From assembly GCF_025421775.1 (NCBI RefSeq), contig NZ_JAOEFX010000001.1, forward strand, positions 1 through 64,000: a DNA stretch of 64,000 bases, in the 5' to 3' direction. The position numbers and the translations under genes were made by a program. Numbering within the stretch: position 1 is the stretch's first letter; each line of letters starts with the position of its first letter. This document shows positions 52,911-63,137 of the stretch, in pieces. The notes under the pieces were generated by a model that worked only from the letters and a program-made list of their open reading frames with translations, did not search any database and was not told the DNA's origin. The DNA comes from Paenarthrobacter aurescens (GTDB lineage Bacteria; Actinomycetota; Actinomycetes; Actinomycetales; Micrococcaceae).

Positions 52911-55900
52911 ATGACCCACTACCCCAAGGCCTCAGCCTCTTCTTCCGGCACGCAAGGCGTGTCCGCTTCCGTGAAGTTCCCGGAAATCGAAGAGCGCATC
53001 CTCAAATACTGGGATGAAGACGGTACTTTCCAAGCCAGCATCGACCAGCGCGATGCGGGTAACGATGGAAGCAACGAATTCGTCTTCTACGATGGCCCTC
53101 CCTTCGCCAACGGCCTGCCCCACTACGGCCACCTGCTGACCGGCTACGCCAAGGACCTCGTAGGTCGTTACCAGACCCAGCGCGGCAAGCGTGTAGAGCG
53201 TCGCTTCGGCTGGGACACGCACGGCCTGCCGGCAGAGCTTGAGGCCATGAAGCAGCTCGGCATGACGGACAAGACCCAGATCGAAGCCATGGGCATCGAC
53301 AAGTTCAACGACGCCTGCCGTGCCTCCGTGATGAAGTACGCCAACGAGTGGAAGGCCTACGTCACCCGCCAGGCCCGTTGGGTGGACTTCGAGAACGACT
53401 ACAAGACCCTCAACGTTGAGTACATGGAGTCGGTGCTCTGGGCCTTCAAGCAACTGCACGAGAAGGGCCTCACTTACAACGGGTACCGGGTTCTCCCGTA
53501 CTGCTGGAAGGACGAGACCCCTCTGTCCAACCATGAACTCCGCATGGACGATGACGTCTACAAGAACCGCCAGGACCAGACGGTCACGGTGACGTTCCCC
53601 ATCAAGGCAGGAGAGTCCGAACTCTCCAAGGCCCTCGACGGTGTGCAGGCGCTCGCCTGGACCACCACGCCCTGGACGCTGCCCACCAACCTGGCGCTCG
53701 CCGTCGGGCCTGACATCTCCTACGCCGTCCTGCCTGCAGGACCCAACGGCGTGAAGGCGGCCTCCGCTGAAGCGCCGGTCACGGGCAGCTTCCTGCTCGC
53801 GGCTGACCTGATGGGGTCCTACGCCAAGGACCTGGGGTACGACGACGCAGCTGCCGCAACTGCCGCCGTCGTCTCCACCTACACAGGCGCCGAGCTGGCG
53901 GGTATTGAGTACGCTCCGTTGTGGAACGACTTTGCCGATGCTGAGAAGTACGGAACGCAGAATGCGTGGCGTTTCCTGGTGGCTGACTACGTGACCACCA
54001 CCGACGGTACGGGCATTGTCCATCAGGCTCCGGCCTACGGTGAAGATGACCAGAAAGTCTGTGAAGACGCCGGCATCCCCGTGGTCCTCTCTGTGGACGA
54101 GGGCGCCAAGTTCCTGCCTCTGTTCGCGCACGGTGAGCTTGCCTCGATTGTTGGCCTGCAGGTCTTCGATGCGAACAAGCCCATCACCCAGGTGCTCCGT
54201 GCCGATGGCCGTCTTGTCCGCCAGGCCAGCTACGAACACAGCTACCCGCACTGCTGGCGTTGCCGGAACCCGCTGATCTACCGCGCCGTGTCCTCCTGGT
54301 ACGTGGAGGTCACCAAGTTCAAGGACCGCATGTCCGAGCTGAACCAGGAGATCAACTGGATCCCGGGGAATGTCAAGGACGGCCAGTTCGGCAAGTGGCT
54401 GGATAACGCCCGCGACTGGTCCATCAGCCGCAACCGCTACTGGGGATCACCCATCCCCGTTTGGCAGTCGGATGATCCCGAGTACCCGCGCACCGACGTC
54501 TATGGTTCGCTGGCGGACCTGGAAGCCGACTTCGGCCGCCTCCCGGTCAACAACGAAGGCCAAGTGGACCTGCACCGTCCGTTCATTGATGAGCTGACAC
54601 GTCCGAACCCGGACGACCCCCGTTCGCCGTCAGAAGGTCAGTCCACCATGCGCCGCGTAGAGGACGTCCTGGACGTCTGGTTCGACTCCGGCTCCATGCC
54701 GTACGGGCAGGTGCACTATCCGTTCCAGAACCAGGAGTGGTTCGACACCCACAACCCGGCGGACTTCATCGTGGAGTACATCGGCCAGACCCGTGGCTGG
54801 TTCTACATGCTCCACATCCTGTCTACTGCGTTGTTTGACCGCCCCGCGTTCCGCAATGTGATCAGCCACGGCATCGTGCTGGGCTCGGACGGCCAGAAAA
54901 TGTCCAAGAGCCTGCGGAACTACCCGGACGTGTCCGAGGTCCTGGACCGCGACGGTTCCGACGCCATGCGCTGGTTCCTCATGTCCAGCCCCATCCTCCG
55001 CGGTGGGAACCTTGTGGTGACCGAGCAGGGCATCCGCGATGGCGTCCGTCAGGTCATCCTGCCGCTGTGGAACGTGTATAGCTTCTTCACGCTGTACACG
55101 AATGCCGCCAACGGAGGGGAGGGGTACGAGGCGAAGCTCCGCTATGACGGCTACGCTGACACGCTGGACCAGTACCTTCTGGCCAACACCGGCGATTTGG
55201 TCCGTAATGTCACCGCCAGCCTGGACAGCTATGACATCTCCGGTGCCTGCGATGAACTGCGCAGCTACCTGGACATGCTCACCAACTGGTACGTCCGCCG
55301 CAGCCGCCAGCGTTTCTTCGACGAGAACGTTGACGCCTTTGATGCGCTCTACACGGCTCTCGAAGCGGTGTGCCGTGTGTCGGCTTCCTTGCTCCCGCTG
55401 GTAACCGAGGAGATCTGGCGCGGACTGACCGGTGGCCGTTCCGTACACCTGGCCGACTGGCCTGACGCTTCGCTGTTCCCGTCCAACCCGGCACTGGTGG
55501 AAGCCATGGACCGTGTCCAGCAGATCTGTTCCACTGGCTCCAGCTTGCGCAAGGCCGCAAACCTTCGCGTTCGCTTGCCGCTTCAGGAACTGACTGTTGT
55601 GGCACCAGGCGCAGACGCGCTGGAAGGCTTTGCCGCCGTCGTCGCTGATGAACTGAACCTGCGGTCGGTCCGCTTGCTGGACGCCGCAACGGCTTCGCCG
55701 GAGGAATTCGGCATCGAGCAGAAACTGGTGGTGAACGCCCGTGCCGCGGGCCCGCGCCTCGGCAAGAACGTGCAGCAGGCCATCAAGGGCTCCAAGTCCG
55801 GCGACTGGTCCGTGAACGACGCAGGCGTCGTGGTGGCGGGCGGACTTGAGCTTGAGCCGCAGGAATACACGCTGGAGACTGTCGTGGCTGAAACCTCCGA

Positions 55901-56219
55901 CGACGATGCTGCCGCCAAGAAAGCAGTGGCAGTTCTGCCGGGCGGCGGATTCGTGGTCTTGAACACTGAAGTCACCCCGGAACTTGCTGCCGAGGGCCTG
56001 GCCCGTGACATGGTCCGCGCCATCCAGCAGGCACGTAAGGATGCCGGACTGAACGTGAGTGATCGCATCCGGACCTCCGTTGAGGCTGCCCAGGACGTGG
56101 TGGACGCCCTCGAAGCCAACGCCGAACTCGTCAAGACCGAGACATTGACCCTGGAACTCGAGGTCTTGCTGGCAAGCGTCGACGAACCGCAGGTCACCGT
56201 CGCAAAGGCAGGGGCCTGA
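52911..56219 (+). CDS. ileS: Isoleucyl-tRNA synthetase
   Basis: This 1102-residue synthetase charges tRNA-Ile. HYGH is at 71-74 and KMSKS near 664. The editing domain contains [19 protein letters not shown] and [27 protein letters not shown] and the length place it in the eukaryote-like type 2 group, which includes mupirocin-insensitive enzymes. ATG at 52911 follows AGGA at 52901-52904, inside the T-box sequestor; the frame opens 18 codons earlier. It is followed at once by folC (three bases). Confidence 0.97.
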   Translation: MTHYPKASASSSGTQGVSASVKFPEIEERILKYWDEDGTFQASIDQRDAGNDGSNEFVFYDGPPFANGLPHYGHLLTGYAKDLVGRYQTQRGKRVERRFGWDTHGLPAELEAMKQLGMTDKTQIEAMGIDKFNDACRASVMKYANEWKAYVTRQARWVDFENDYKTLNVEYMESVLWAFKQLHEKGLTYNGYRVLPYCWKDETPLSNHELRMDDDVYKNRQDQTVTVTFPIKAGESELSKALDGVQALAWTTTPWTLPTNLALAVGPDISYAVLPAGPNGVKAASAEAPVTGSFLLAADLMGSYAKDLGYDDAAAATAAVVSTYTGAELAGIEYAPLWNDFADAEKYGTQNAWRFLVADYVTTTDGTGIVHQAPAYGEDDQKVCEDAGIPVVLSVDEGAKFLPLFAHGELASIVGLQVFDANKPITQVLRADGRLVRQASYEHSYPHCWRCRNPLIYRAVSSWYVEVTKFKDRMSELNQEINWIPGNVKDGQFGKWLDNARDWSISRNRYWGSPIPVWQSDDPEYPRTDVYGSLADLEADFGRLPVNNEGQVDLHRPFIDELTRPNPDDPRSPSEGQSTMRRVEDVLDVWFDSGSMPYGQVHYPFQNQEWFDTHNPADFIVEYIGQTRGWFYMLHILSTALFDRPAFRNVISHGIVLGSDGQKMSKSLRNYPDVSEVLDRDGSDAMRWFLMSSPILRGGNLVVTEQGIRDGVRQVILPLWNVYSFFTLYTNAANGGEGYEAKLRYDGYADTLDQYLLANTGDLVRNVTASLDSYDISGACDELRSYLDMLTNWYVRRSRQRFFDENVDAFDALYTALEAVCRVSASLLPLVTEEIWRGLTGGRSVHLADWPDASLFPSNPALVEAMDRVQQICSTGSSLRKAANLRVRLPLQELTVVAPGADALEGFAAVVADELNLRSVRLLDAATASPEEFGIEQKLVVNARAAGPRLGKNVQQAIKGSKSGDWSVNDAGVVVAGGLELEPQEYTLETVVAETSDDDAAAKKAVAVLPGGGFVVLNTEVTPELAAEGLARDMVRAIQQARKDAGLNVSDRIRTSVEAAQDVVDALEANAELVKTETLTLELEVLLASVDEPQVTVAKAGA

Positions 56220-56222
56220 TCC

Positions 56223-57584
56223 ATGACTGATGAATTCTCAGTTGAAAGCGTCTACGCGGAACTCCTGGGCCGCGCGCCGGAAAACAAAATGGAACCGCGC
56301 CTTGCGCCGCTGTTCCGTGCCATGGATGTGCTGGGAGAGCCGAACAAGGCATTTCCGATCATCCACATCACGGGAACGAATGGAAAGACATCTACGGCCC
56401 GCATGATCGAGGCGGGACTGCGTGCCCATGGGCTGAGCACCGGCCGATACACCAGTCCGCATCTGTCCAAGGTGACGGAGCGCATCAGCATCGATGGCGA
56501 ACCCGTGCCGGACGCCACCTTTGTTCGGATCTGGGACGAAATCCGTCCATACCTGGAGATCGTGGACAACGAGCTCGTGGCAGCAAACGAGCCCCGGCTG
56601 ACGTACTTCGAGTGCCTGACTATCCTGGGCTTCGCGGTGTTCGCCGACCAGCCGGTTGATGTTGCGGTCATGGAAGTTGGTTTGGGCGGCATCACCGATG
56701 CCACCAATGTCGGCGATGGCCAGGTTTCCGTCATCACACCCATTTCGCTGGACCACACGGATCTCCTGGGTGATACCACCGAGGACATCGCCTATGAGAA
56801 GGCCGGCATCATCAAGCCTGGCGGCTTCCTTGTGAGCGCCGCCCAGCCCGTGGACGCAGCACAGGTCCTGTTGGAGAAGGCCCGCGAAGTGGACGTGCCG
56901 TTCCGGTTCGAGGGCGTTGAATTCGGGGTGGAGTCACGCAGCGTTGCCGTTGGTGGGCAGGTTCTGACCATCCAGGGGTTGGCTGGACGCTATGAGGACC
57001 TGCTGCTGCCGCTGCACGGCGCCCACCAGGCAGAGAACGCTGCTGTGGCAGTGGCTGCTCTGGAGGCGTTCTTCGGTGGGGGAGAGAAGGAACTCGACGC
57101 CGAGGTCCTCAAGGAAGCGTTCGGCACCGTGACGTCGCCCGGCCGGCTTGAGGTTGTACGGACGGCGCCTACCGTAGTGGTGGATGCTGCCCATAACCCC
57201 GAAGGGATCCGGGTTTCCGCGGAGGCGATCCAGGAGGCCTTCAGCTTCAGCAAACTCGTGGTGGTAGTGGGCGTGCTGCGGGAAAAGGATGCTGAAGAGA
57301 TCCTGAAGACCCTGAAGGAATCCCTCGGCGGCCTGGCCGGGGAATTCTGCTTCACTCAATCCAACTCTGCGCGCGCCGTTCCTGCAGCGGAACTGGCCGA
57401 GCTCGCCGTCGACCTCGGCTTTGGCGAGGACAACGTCCACATCGCAGAGAAGCTCGACGACGCCCTTGAATGGGCTGTTGAGCGCGCGGAATCCAACGAT
57501 GACCTCGCAGGTGGCGTCCTGGTCACAGGTTCCATCACCGTGGTGGCCGAGGCGCGGATCCTTCTCGGAAAGGCGAGTGCCTAG
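56223..57584 (+). CDS. folC: Folylpolyglutamate synthase/dihydrofolate synthase
   Basis: This 453-residue ligase adds glutamate to folates and may also make dihydrofolate. HITGTNGKTSTARMI is the ATP loop, EVGLGGITDATN with the metal Glu follows, then SLDHTDLLGDTTEDIAYEKAGIIKPG with the carbamylated Lys and VVDAAHNPEG near the C-terminal domain. It begins three bases after ileS, so the T-box probably controls only ileS translation while both share a transcript. DUF4233 follows. Confidence 0.96.
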   Translation: MTDEFSVESVYAELLGRAPENKMEPRLAPLFRAMDVLGEPNKAFPIIHITGTNGKTSTARMIEAGLRAHGLSTGRYTSPHLSKVTERISIDGEPVPDATFVRIWDEIRPYLEIVDNELVAANEPRLTYFECLTILGFAVFADQPVDVAVMEVGLGGITDATNVGDGQVSVITPISLDHTDLLGDTTEDIAYEKAGIIKPGGFLVSAAQPVDAAQVLLEKAREVDVPFRFEGVEFGVESRSVAVGGQVLTIQGLAGRYEDLLLPLHGAHQAENAAVAVAALEAFFGGGEKELDAEVLKEAFGTVTSPGRLEVVRTAPTVVVDAAHNPEGIRVSAEAIQEAFSFSKLVVVVGVLREKDAEEILKTLKESLGGLAGEFCFTQSNSARAVPAAELAELAVDLGFGEDNVHIAEKLDDALEWAVERAESNDDLAGGVLVTGSITVVAEARILLGKASA

Positions 57585-57585
57585 T

Positions 57586-58038
57586 ATGGCGAAAATGACC
57601 AAGGCGCAGCGCGAATGGCGGCCGGGTATGCCCAAGAAGCGCCGGTCCACCAAAGTGATGTTCGCTTCCACCGTGCTCCTGCTCGAAGCGTTTGTCGCGT
57701 TCTTCGGCACTCTCGCGGTCTTCGGTTTGAAGCGCGGCCAAGTGGACCCCGCCATCATCCTGGGGGTCGGCATTGCGCTGACGGTGGTGCTGGTTCTGGC
57801 ATGTGCCGTACTGTCCAAGCCCTGGGGCATCGGACTGGGTTGGGTGTTGCAGCTGGTGCTGATCCTGACGGGCTTTGCCGAACCAACGATGTTCATTGTC
57901 GGCATCCTGTTCGCCATCTGCTGGTGGTACGGGATCAGGGCCGGCATGAGGATCGACCGCGAAGTTGCCCAGCGCGACCGTGAGCAGGCGGAATGGGACG
58001 CAGCACACAGTGACGAAGCAGGCCCGCAAACCCCGTAA
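57586..58038 (+). CDS. DUF4233 membrane protein
   Basis: This 150-residue protein has four hydrophobic segments (FASTVLLLEAFVAFFGTLAVFG, AIILGVGIALTVVLVLACAVL, GIGLGWVLQLVLILTGF, MFIVGILFAICWWYGI), matching DUF4233, which is found between folC and ndk in Actinobacteria (M. tuberculosis Rv2446c). The function is unknown. A basic N-terminus and charged C-terminus flank the membrane core. ATG at 57586 is one base after the folC stop. Confidence 0.92.
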   Translation: MAKMTKAQREWRPGMPKKRRSTKVMFASTVLLLEAFVAFFGTLAVFGLKRGQVDPAIILGVGIALTVVLVLACAVLSKPWGIGLGWVLQLVLILTGFAEPTMFIVGILFAICWWYGIRAGMRIDREVAQRDREQAEWDAAHSDEAGPQTP

Positions 58039-58079
58039 ACTGGCTGGGAAAACCACCGACCAACCACATTGGAGCAACT

Positions 58080-58499
58080 GTGAGCATTGAACGGACCCTT
58101 GTCCTGGTCAAGCCCGACGGCGTCGCCCGCAACCTGAGCGGCAGCATCCTCGCCCGGATCGAGGCGAAGGGATACACCCTGGCCGAGCTGAAGAAGGTCA
58201 ACGCCACCCGCGAACTGCTGGAGCAGCACTACGAGGAACACGTGGGCAAGCCGTTCTACGAGCCGCTGGTTGAGTTCATGTTGAGTGGACCGGTCATCGC
58301 TGCGGTCTTCGAAGGCCACCGCGTCATCGAAGGCTTCCGCTCATTGGCCGGAACCACCGATCCCACGACGGCGGCACCGGGCACCATCCGCGGCGACTTC
58401 GGCCGTGACTGGGGCCTGGCAGTCCAGCAGAACCTGGTGCACGGCTCCGACTCCGTCGAGTCGGCCGAGCGCGAGATCAAGATCTGGTTCGCAAGCTAG
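58080..58499 (+). CDS. ndk: Nucleoside diphosphate kinase
   Basis: This 139-residue enzyme makes NTPs from NDPs by a phospho-His route. ERTLVLVKPDGVARN is the N-terminal motif, and the active His lies in NLVHGSDSVESAEREI. The ATTNPxxA-type substrate loop reads AGTTDPTTAAPGTIRGDF. GTG at 58080 starts after GGAGCAACT. It closes the ileS-folC-DUF4233-ndk operon, and a hairpin follows. Confidence 0.97.
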   Translation: MSIERTLVLVKPDGVARNLSGSILARIEAKGYTLAELKKVNATRELLEQHYEEHVGKPFYEPLVEFMLSGPVIAAVFEGHRVIEGFRSLAGTTDPTTAAPGTIRGDFGRDWGLAVQQNLVHGSDSVESAEREIKIWFAS

Positions 58500-58515
58500 C
58501 TATTCCCCCACCGAA

Positions 58516-58564
58516 ATGACAGTTAGGGCCAATGTTCGTGACGAACATTGGCCCTAATTGTCAT
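58516..58564. terminator. Bidirectional hairpin between ndk and the VKOR gene
   Basis: TTAGGGCCAATGTTCGT (58523-58539) pairs perfectly with 58541-58557, and outer ATGACA/TGTCAT extend it. Both flanking genes converge here. No T-run beyond TTGTC. Confidence 0.75.
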
Positions 58565-58577
58565 CCCGCGAGGTTTC

Positions 58578-59246
58578 CTAAGCGGTCGACCCCGCGAAGA
58601 TGTGGATGAATGCGAAGAAGATCGTGGCGATGACGGCCACGTACAAGAGAGCCACGATGATCCATCCGGACTCACCCAGGAGCTTGGACACTGCCGGCGG
58701 TGCCTTGATGACCCCATGGGTGACGTTGCGGATGGTCACCCAGACAAACAAGGGGATCATGGCGGCCCACACCACCATGCAGAACGGGCAGAGCACATGG
58801 ATGGCATAGAGGGCCTGCGACCAAAGCCAGACGACGAAGGCAAAACCAAGGGTCACGCCCGCCTGGAGTCCCAGCCAGTAGCCCCGTGAGTACTTTGCTC
58901 CCGCCAGGATGCCCATCGCGGTTGTGATGATGACAGCAAAGGCAACGATGCCGATGAACATGTTGGGGAACCCGAACACGGAACTTTGCGGTGTTTGCAT
59001 GACGGCACCACACGAAACCCAGGGATTCACATCGCACACGGTCACGTGGTTGGGGTCCTTGAGTACCTCAAGCTTCTCCAGGACCAGGGCACCGGAGGCC
59101 AGCCAGCCAATAATGCCGGTGATCAGCAGGAGCCAGGCGAACGGCTTGTCACGGACGGCCCGGGGTAAGGAATCCTGGTGGATGGACATGTCCTCCACAT
59201 GGCTTGGGGCTTGGTTGGCCAGGTTTTCCCTGGCTGTGCTCGGCAT
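58578..59246 (-). CDS. Vitamin K epoxide reductase family protein
   Basis: This roughly 222-residue integral membrane protein has five hydrophobic segments. VCDVNPWVSCGAVMQTPQSSVFGFPN carries the loop Cys pair and Ser; HVLCPFCMVVW carries the CxxC active site. In Actinobacteria VKOR reoxidises DsbA for extracellular disulfide formation. The start is set at ATG 59246 because AAAGGA lies 10 bases upstream of it; the TTG at 59270 is the alternative. The partner DsbA is not adjacent. Confidence 0.9.
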   Translation of the reverse strand: MPSTARENLANQAPSHVEDMSIHQDSLPRAVRDKPFAWLLLITGIIGWLASGALVLEKLEVLKDPNHVTVCDVNPWVSCGAVMQTPQSSVFGFPNMFIGIVAFAVIITTAMGILAGAKYSRGYWLGLQAGVTLGFAFVVWLWSQALYAIHVLCPFCMVVWAAMIPLFVWVTIRNVTHGVIKAPPAVSKLLGESGWIIVALLYVAVIATIFFAFIHIFAGSTA

Positions 59247-59270
59247 CGCGGATGTAGTCCTTTTCAACAA

Positions 59271-59732
59271 TTGGCCTGGCCTCGCCGGTTACGGCTCTTG
59301 GGAGGATTGTAACGCCGCGGGCTGGATGCTGCCCCCAGCCAGTCCCTGGTCCTGGCTCGCGGGTACCGCACGACACAGCGGCCTACGTTGGGAATGTGCA
59401 GGGGTGTGAGAGAATGAACATGGCTGGAAGCCGATCCACATTCGGAATCCAGTCCGGTGACTTTGTTCCCAAGACCGCCATTATGAGCTGGGCATGCCCG
59501 GATCACGTGATCCTCGGTAGGCCCGCCATGACAATGGACGGCACCTGGTTGTGGCAGCAGAACAACGGGTTTCAGAATAAAGCCGCCGGTCTTCCAGGGC
59601 TGCCGCACCCCAATGATGGTGCGAACCGGAAGGCATACTACCGACTTCTGTCAACGCCTGCGGGTTTTGACAATATTTGCCCCACTGGGCACCGGATGTG
59701 GCGGCGTCGCTGGGGCAGGAGTGTTGCCACAT
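59271..59732. other. Long region upstream of rne
   Basis: Frames across this stretch lack protein character. A possible rne promoter is TTGGGA near 59390 with GAGAAT 16 bases later. AGGAG at 59717-59721 serves the rne start. The region likely contains a long 5' untranslated leader, a place where RNase E genes are often autoregulated; that is inference. Confidence 0.4.
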
Positions 59733-62700
59733 ATGGATAATGACCAAGTTGTAGCCGTTAATGACGAGGCAGCTCCCGCGGAAACTGCGGAAGCACCAAA
59801 GAAAGCCACCCGGACGCGGCGCAAGGCTGCGCCCAAAGTTGCTGCTGACGTAGAGTCGCCCGCAGCTGGGGTGCCCACTGCCGAAGAAGCGCCGGAGACC
59901 GCTGCCACCCCCGTGCGCCGCACCCGCTCACGGAAGAAGGCAGAGCCCGCTGAACCGCTGCCCGGTTTGGGTGAGGTGTCAGCTGACGGCCAGGAAGCGG
60001 TGGCGGAAACCCAGCCCGAGGCCGCCGGGCCCGCCCCCGAAAAGCCGGTCCGCCGTCGTCGTACGGCCAAGCCCAAGGCCGAGACAGCAGAGGCGCCCGC
60101 CGTTGTGGAAGCCGTGGAAGAAACCACGACGCCGGACGCACCCGCCCAGCCTGAGGCGCCTGCTGCTGAGGTAGCCGCGGCACAGACACCCGAAGAGTCC
60201 GGTTCTGAAGAGACTCCCGCCGAGGAAGCAGCTCCGTCCGCCTCCACATCACTGTTCCTTGAGCCTGTCTCCATCACGTCCATGATCTTCCAGGCTCCGG
60301 ACCTCACCACTGTCCCGCGTGTTGCGGCCGTGGAGGAGAAGGAAGAGGAGCCCGGCGAAGAAACCGAGTCCACTGCTGAAGGTGAACTGGAAGACGCCGG
60401 CAGCCGTCGCCGGCGCCGCAGCCGTGGCCGCCGTGGTCGACGCGGAAACGAACGTGAAGAGAACGAGGCCGAGGAAGGCAGCGAGCCGGAGGACGATGAA
60501 GCTCCTGCAGCCGAGGCCCTCGAAGAAGGCGTGACCTCGCGTCGTCGGCGTCGTCGCCGCCGTGGAGACCAGGATCTAGAGCTGACAGGCGGCTCGGACG
60601 ACGATCCGCCCAACACGGTCACCCGTGTCCGCGCACCCCGCCCGATCGCGGAGACTGCCCCCTCCAACCGGGTTACCAGCGTCAAGGGTTCCACCAGGCT
60701 TGAAGCCAAGAAGCAGCGTCGCCGCGAGTCCCGCGAAACCGGACGTCGCCGCCAGGTGATCACCGAGGCCGAGTTCCTGGCACGCCGCGAGTCGGTGGAC
60801 CGCCAGATGATCGTCCGCCAGCGCGATGACAGAATTCAGATCGGTGTCCTCGAAGACGGTGTGCTGGCCGAGCACTTCGTTTCCAAGACCCAGCAGGACT
60901 CCTTGATTGGCAACGTGTACCTGGGCAAGGTCCAGAACGTCCTGCCGTCCATGGAAGCAGCGTTCGTGGATATCGGACGTGGCCGCAACGCCGTGCTGTA
61001 CGCCGGCGAAGTCAACTGGGACGCAGTCAACCTCGAAGGCCAGCCGCGCCGCATCGAGAACGCCCTGAAGTCCGGCGATTCCGTTCTGGTCCAGGTCACC
61101 AAGGATCCCGTGGGCCACAAGGGTGCGCGCCTCACCAGCCAGATCTCCCTGCCGGGCCGTTACCTGGTGTACGTCCCCGGTGGCTCCATGACCGGCATTT
61201 CCCGCAAGCTGCCCGACGTCGAACGCAACCGTCTCAAGCGCATCCTGAAGGACCGCTTGCCGGAAAATGCCGGTGTCATTGTCCGCACGGCCGCTGAAGG
61301 CGCCTCGGAAGAAGAGCTGACGCACGATATCAACCGCCTCCGCGCGCAGTGGGAGGGCATCGAAGGGCAGGCTTCCTCAACCAAGGTGCTGGCTCCGGAG
61401 CTCCTCTATGGAGAACCGGACCTCACCATCAAGGTTGTCCGCGACGTCTTCAACGAGGACTTCTCCAAGCTGATCGTCTCCGGCGACGACGCCTGGGACA
61501 CCATCGAGGCCTACGTCACGTACGTTGCTCCCGATCTGGTGGGCCGCCTTGAAAAGTGGACCAAGGACCAGGACATCTTCTCTGCCTGGCGCATCGACGA
61601 GCAGATCCATAAGGCCCTGGAGCGCAAGGTCTTCCTGCCTTCCGGCGGTTCCTTGGTCATTGACCGCACCGAAGCCATGACCGTGGTGGATGTCAACACG
61701 GGCAAGTTCACCGGCAGCGGCGGAAACCTCGAGGAAACGGTCACCAAGAACAACCTTGAAGCGGCCGAGGAAGTAGTCCGCCAGCTTCGCCTGCGCGACA
61801 TCGGTGGCATCATCGTCATCGACTTCATCGACATGGTCCTGGAATCCAACCGCGACCTCGTCCTCAGGCGGATGGTTGAATGCCTTGGCCGTGACCGCAC
61901 CAAGCACCAAGTCGCCGAAGTGACGTCGCTGGGGCTCGTCCAGATGACCCGTAAGCGCATGGGTACGGGCCTCCTGGAGGTCTTCGGTGAGCAGTGTGAG
62001 CACTGTGCAGGGCGCGGTGTCGTCACTCATGACGAGCCCGTGGAACACCGCCGGGCCAACGTCGTGGCTGCCGAACACCACCGTCCGCATACCGAAACCC
62101 AGCAACCGGCTGCAAGGACTGAACGCAAGCGCCGTCGCGGCAAGGGTGGGGGACAGGCCGTCGCCGAAGCGCCCGCGCAGGTCCACACGACGACGTCTGC
62201 TCCAGTGGCACCTGCAACGCACACGGAAACGCAGGATCCGGCACACAAGGCCAAAGCCGAGGCGACCAGGGCTGCGTTGGCGACGATTGCCGCTGCAGCG
62301 CATGCTGCACACTTGCACGACGACGAGCTCCACCGCGCCGAAGAGCAGGCCCGGTCAGCTGAGCACCACGAGTCAGCAGGGCAGTCCGCTGATACCGGTC
62401 CGGAAGAGGACGCGGCAGCCCGCGAAGCAGCAGTCCGGGAAGCAAGGTCCACCCCGGTCCTCCGCTTTGGCGGGGAAGAGGTCGCACTGCCGTTCGTGGA
62501 ACACCACGAGGAACCGCAGGCCGCCAAGCCCGCCATGAGCCTGGATCTCCTGGCCGAAGCTTTCTCCCACCTCGGAGCGGCCCCCGCTCCTGAGGAGGTC
62601 GCACTGGTTTCTGCCAAGGAGCCCGCTGCTGCACCGAAGGCGGTTGACCCTGTACCGGCCGCAGAGCAGGATCCCCATGCCGATTCCGCCCCGCGGGGTC

Positions 62701-62897
62701 GTCGTGGTCGCCGCAACCGCAGTGCCAGCAGGGCCCAAGGTGCCGCCAACGAAACGAGCGTTGAGCACCATGAGGTCACCGCCTCGGCCGCCCGCGGGTC
62801 AGCTCATGAAGCCAAGGCGTCTGCGGAACCTGCCAAGAAGACAGCGTCCGAGGAACCCATCATCCTCGGAGTTGGCGTACCGGCTTCCGAGCTCTAG
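59733..62897 (+). CDS. rne: Ribonuclease E/G family endoribonuclease
   Basis: This 1054-residue enzyme cuts single-stranded RNA in mRNA decay and rRNA processing. Residues 1-340 are Ala/Glu/Pro-rich and disordered with clustered Arg tracts (RRRRRSRGRRGRRG). The S1 domain follows at about 389-425 (LIGNVYLGKVQNVLPSMEAAFVDIG). The catalytic DNase I-like part has VVDVNTGKFTG (about 650) and VIDFIDM (about 696). CEHCAGRG near 754 is the zinc link. The tail to 1054 is low-complexity with GRRGRRNRSASR. ATG at 59733 is chosen because the frame before it has no conserved features. Confidence 0.95.
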   Translation: MDNDQVVAVNDEAAPAETAEAPKKATRTRRKAAPKVAADVESPAAGVPTAEEAPETAATPVRRTRSRKKAEPAEPLPGLGEVSADGQEAVAETQPEAAGPAPEKPVRRRRTAKPKAETAEAPAVVEAVEETTTPDAPAQPEAPAAEVAAAQTPEESGSEETPAEEAAPSASTSLFLEPVSITSMIFQAPDLTTVPRVAAVEEKEEEPGEETESTAEGELEDAGSRRRRRSRGRRGRRGNEREENEAEEGSEPEDDEAPAAEALEEGVTSRRRRRRRRGDQDLELTGGSDDDPPNTVTRVRAPRPIAETAPSNRVTSVKGSTRLEAKKQRRRESRETGRRRQVITEAEFLARRESVDRQMIVRQRDDRIQIGVLEDGVLAEHFVSKTQQDSLIGNVYLGKVQNVLPSMEAAFVDIGRGRNAVLYAGEVNWDAVNLEGQPRRIENALKSGDSVLVQVTKDPVGHKGARLTSQISLPGRYLVYVPGGSMTGISRKLPDVERNRLKRILKDRLPENAGVIVRTAAEGASEEELTHDINRLRAQWEGIEGQASSTKVLAPELLYGEPDLTIKVVRDVFNEDFSKLIVSGDDAWDTIEAYVTYVAPDLVGRLEKWTKDQDIFSAWRIDEQIHKALERKVFLPSGGSLVIDRTEAMTVVDVNTGKFTGSGGNLEETVTKNNLEAAEEVVRQLRLRDIGGIIVIDFIDMVLESNRDLVLRRMVECLGRDRTKHQVAEVTSLGLVQMTRKRMGTGLLEVFGEQCEHCAGRGVVTHDEPVEHRRANVVAAEHHRPHTETQQPAARTERKRRRGKGGGQAVAEAPAQVHTTTSAPVAPATHTETQDPAHKAKAEATRAALATIAAAAHAAHLHDDELHRAEEQARSAEHHESAGQSADTGPEEDAAAREAAVREARSTPVLRFGGEEVALPFVEHHEEPQAAKPAMSLDLLAEAFSHLGAAPAPEEVALVSAKEPAAAPKAVDPVPAAEQDPHADSAPRGRRGRRNRSASRAQGAANETSVEHHEVTASAARGSAHEAKASAEPAKKTASEEPIILGVGVPASEL

Positions 62898-62914
62898 TCG
62901 ACTCCAGGACCACC

Positions 62915-62959
62915 AAGGCCCTGCACCAACCATCAAGAAGATGGTTGATGCAGGGCCTT
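62915..62959 (+). terminator. Intrinsic terminator after rne
   Basis: AAGGCCCTGCA (62915-62925) pairs with TGCAGGGCCTT (62949-62959), with an inner CCATC/GATGG stem, followed by TCGCTTTCC. It lies 18 bases after the stop. Confidence 0.85.
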
Positions 62960-63047
62960 TCGCTTTCCATCCTCCGGGTAAGCCGCGGTCATATCCCGTC
63001 TTCAAGCCTGCATGGTTCCCGGGCCGCGCCTCTTCCCGGTTACGCTT

Positions 63048-63137
63048 GGGGACTGACACGGGGTGCCGGGCGTTGGGCCGGGCTGAGATCCAGACCCGTT
63101 GAACCTGTCCGGTTAGCACCGGCGAAGGGATGTCCCC
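63048..63137 (+). promoter_or_regulatory. TPP riboswitch
   Basis: The THI-element is readable: CGGGGTGCC (63059-63067), GCTGAGA (63082-63088), ACCCGTTGAACCTG (63094-63107), GGTTAGCACCGGCGAAGGGA (63111-63130). P1 pairs GGGGAC (63048-63053) with GTCCCC (63132-63137). The last part holds the ribosome binding site of thiD, which starts at the next base, so thiamine pyrophosphate would block translation. Confidence 0.95.

Noticed and set aside
59396..59740. A 114-residue reading frame upstream of rne
   Set aside because: Composition is Trp/Arg-rich without conserved blocks, and it overlaps the likely rne leader and start region.
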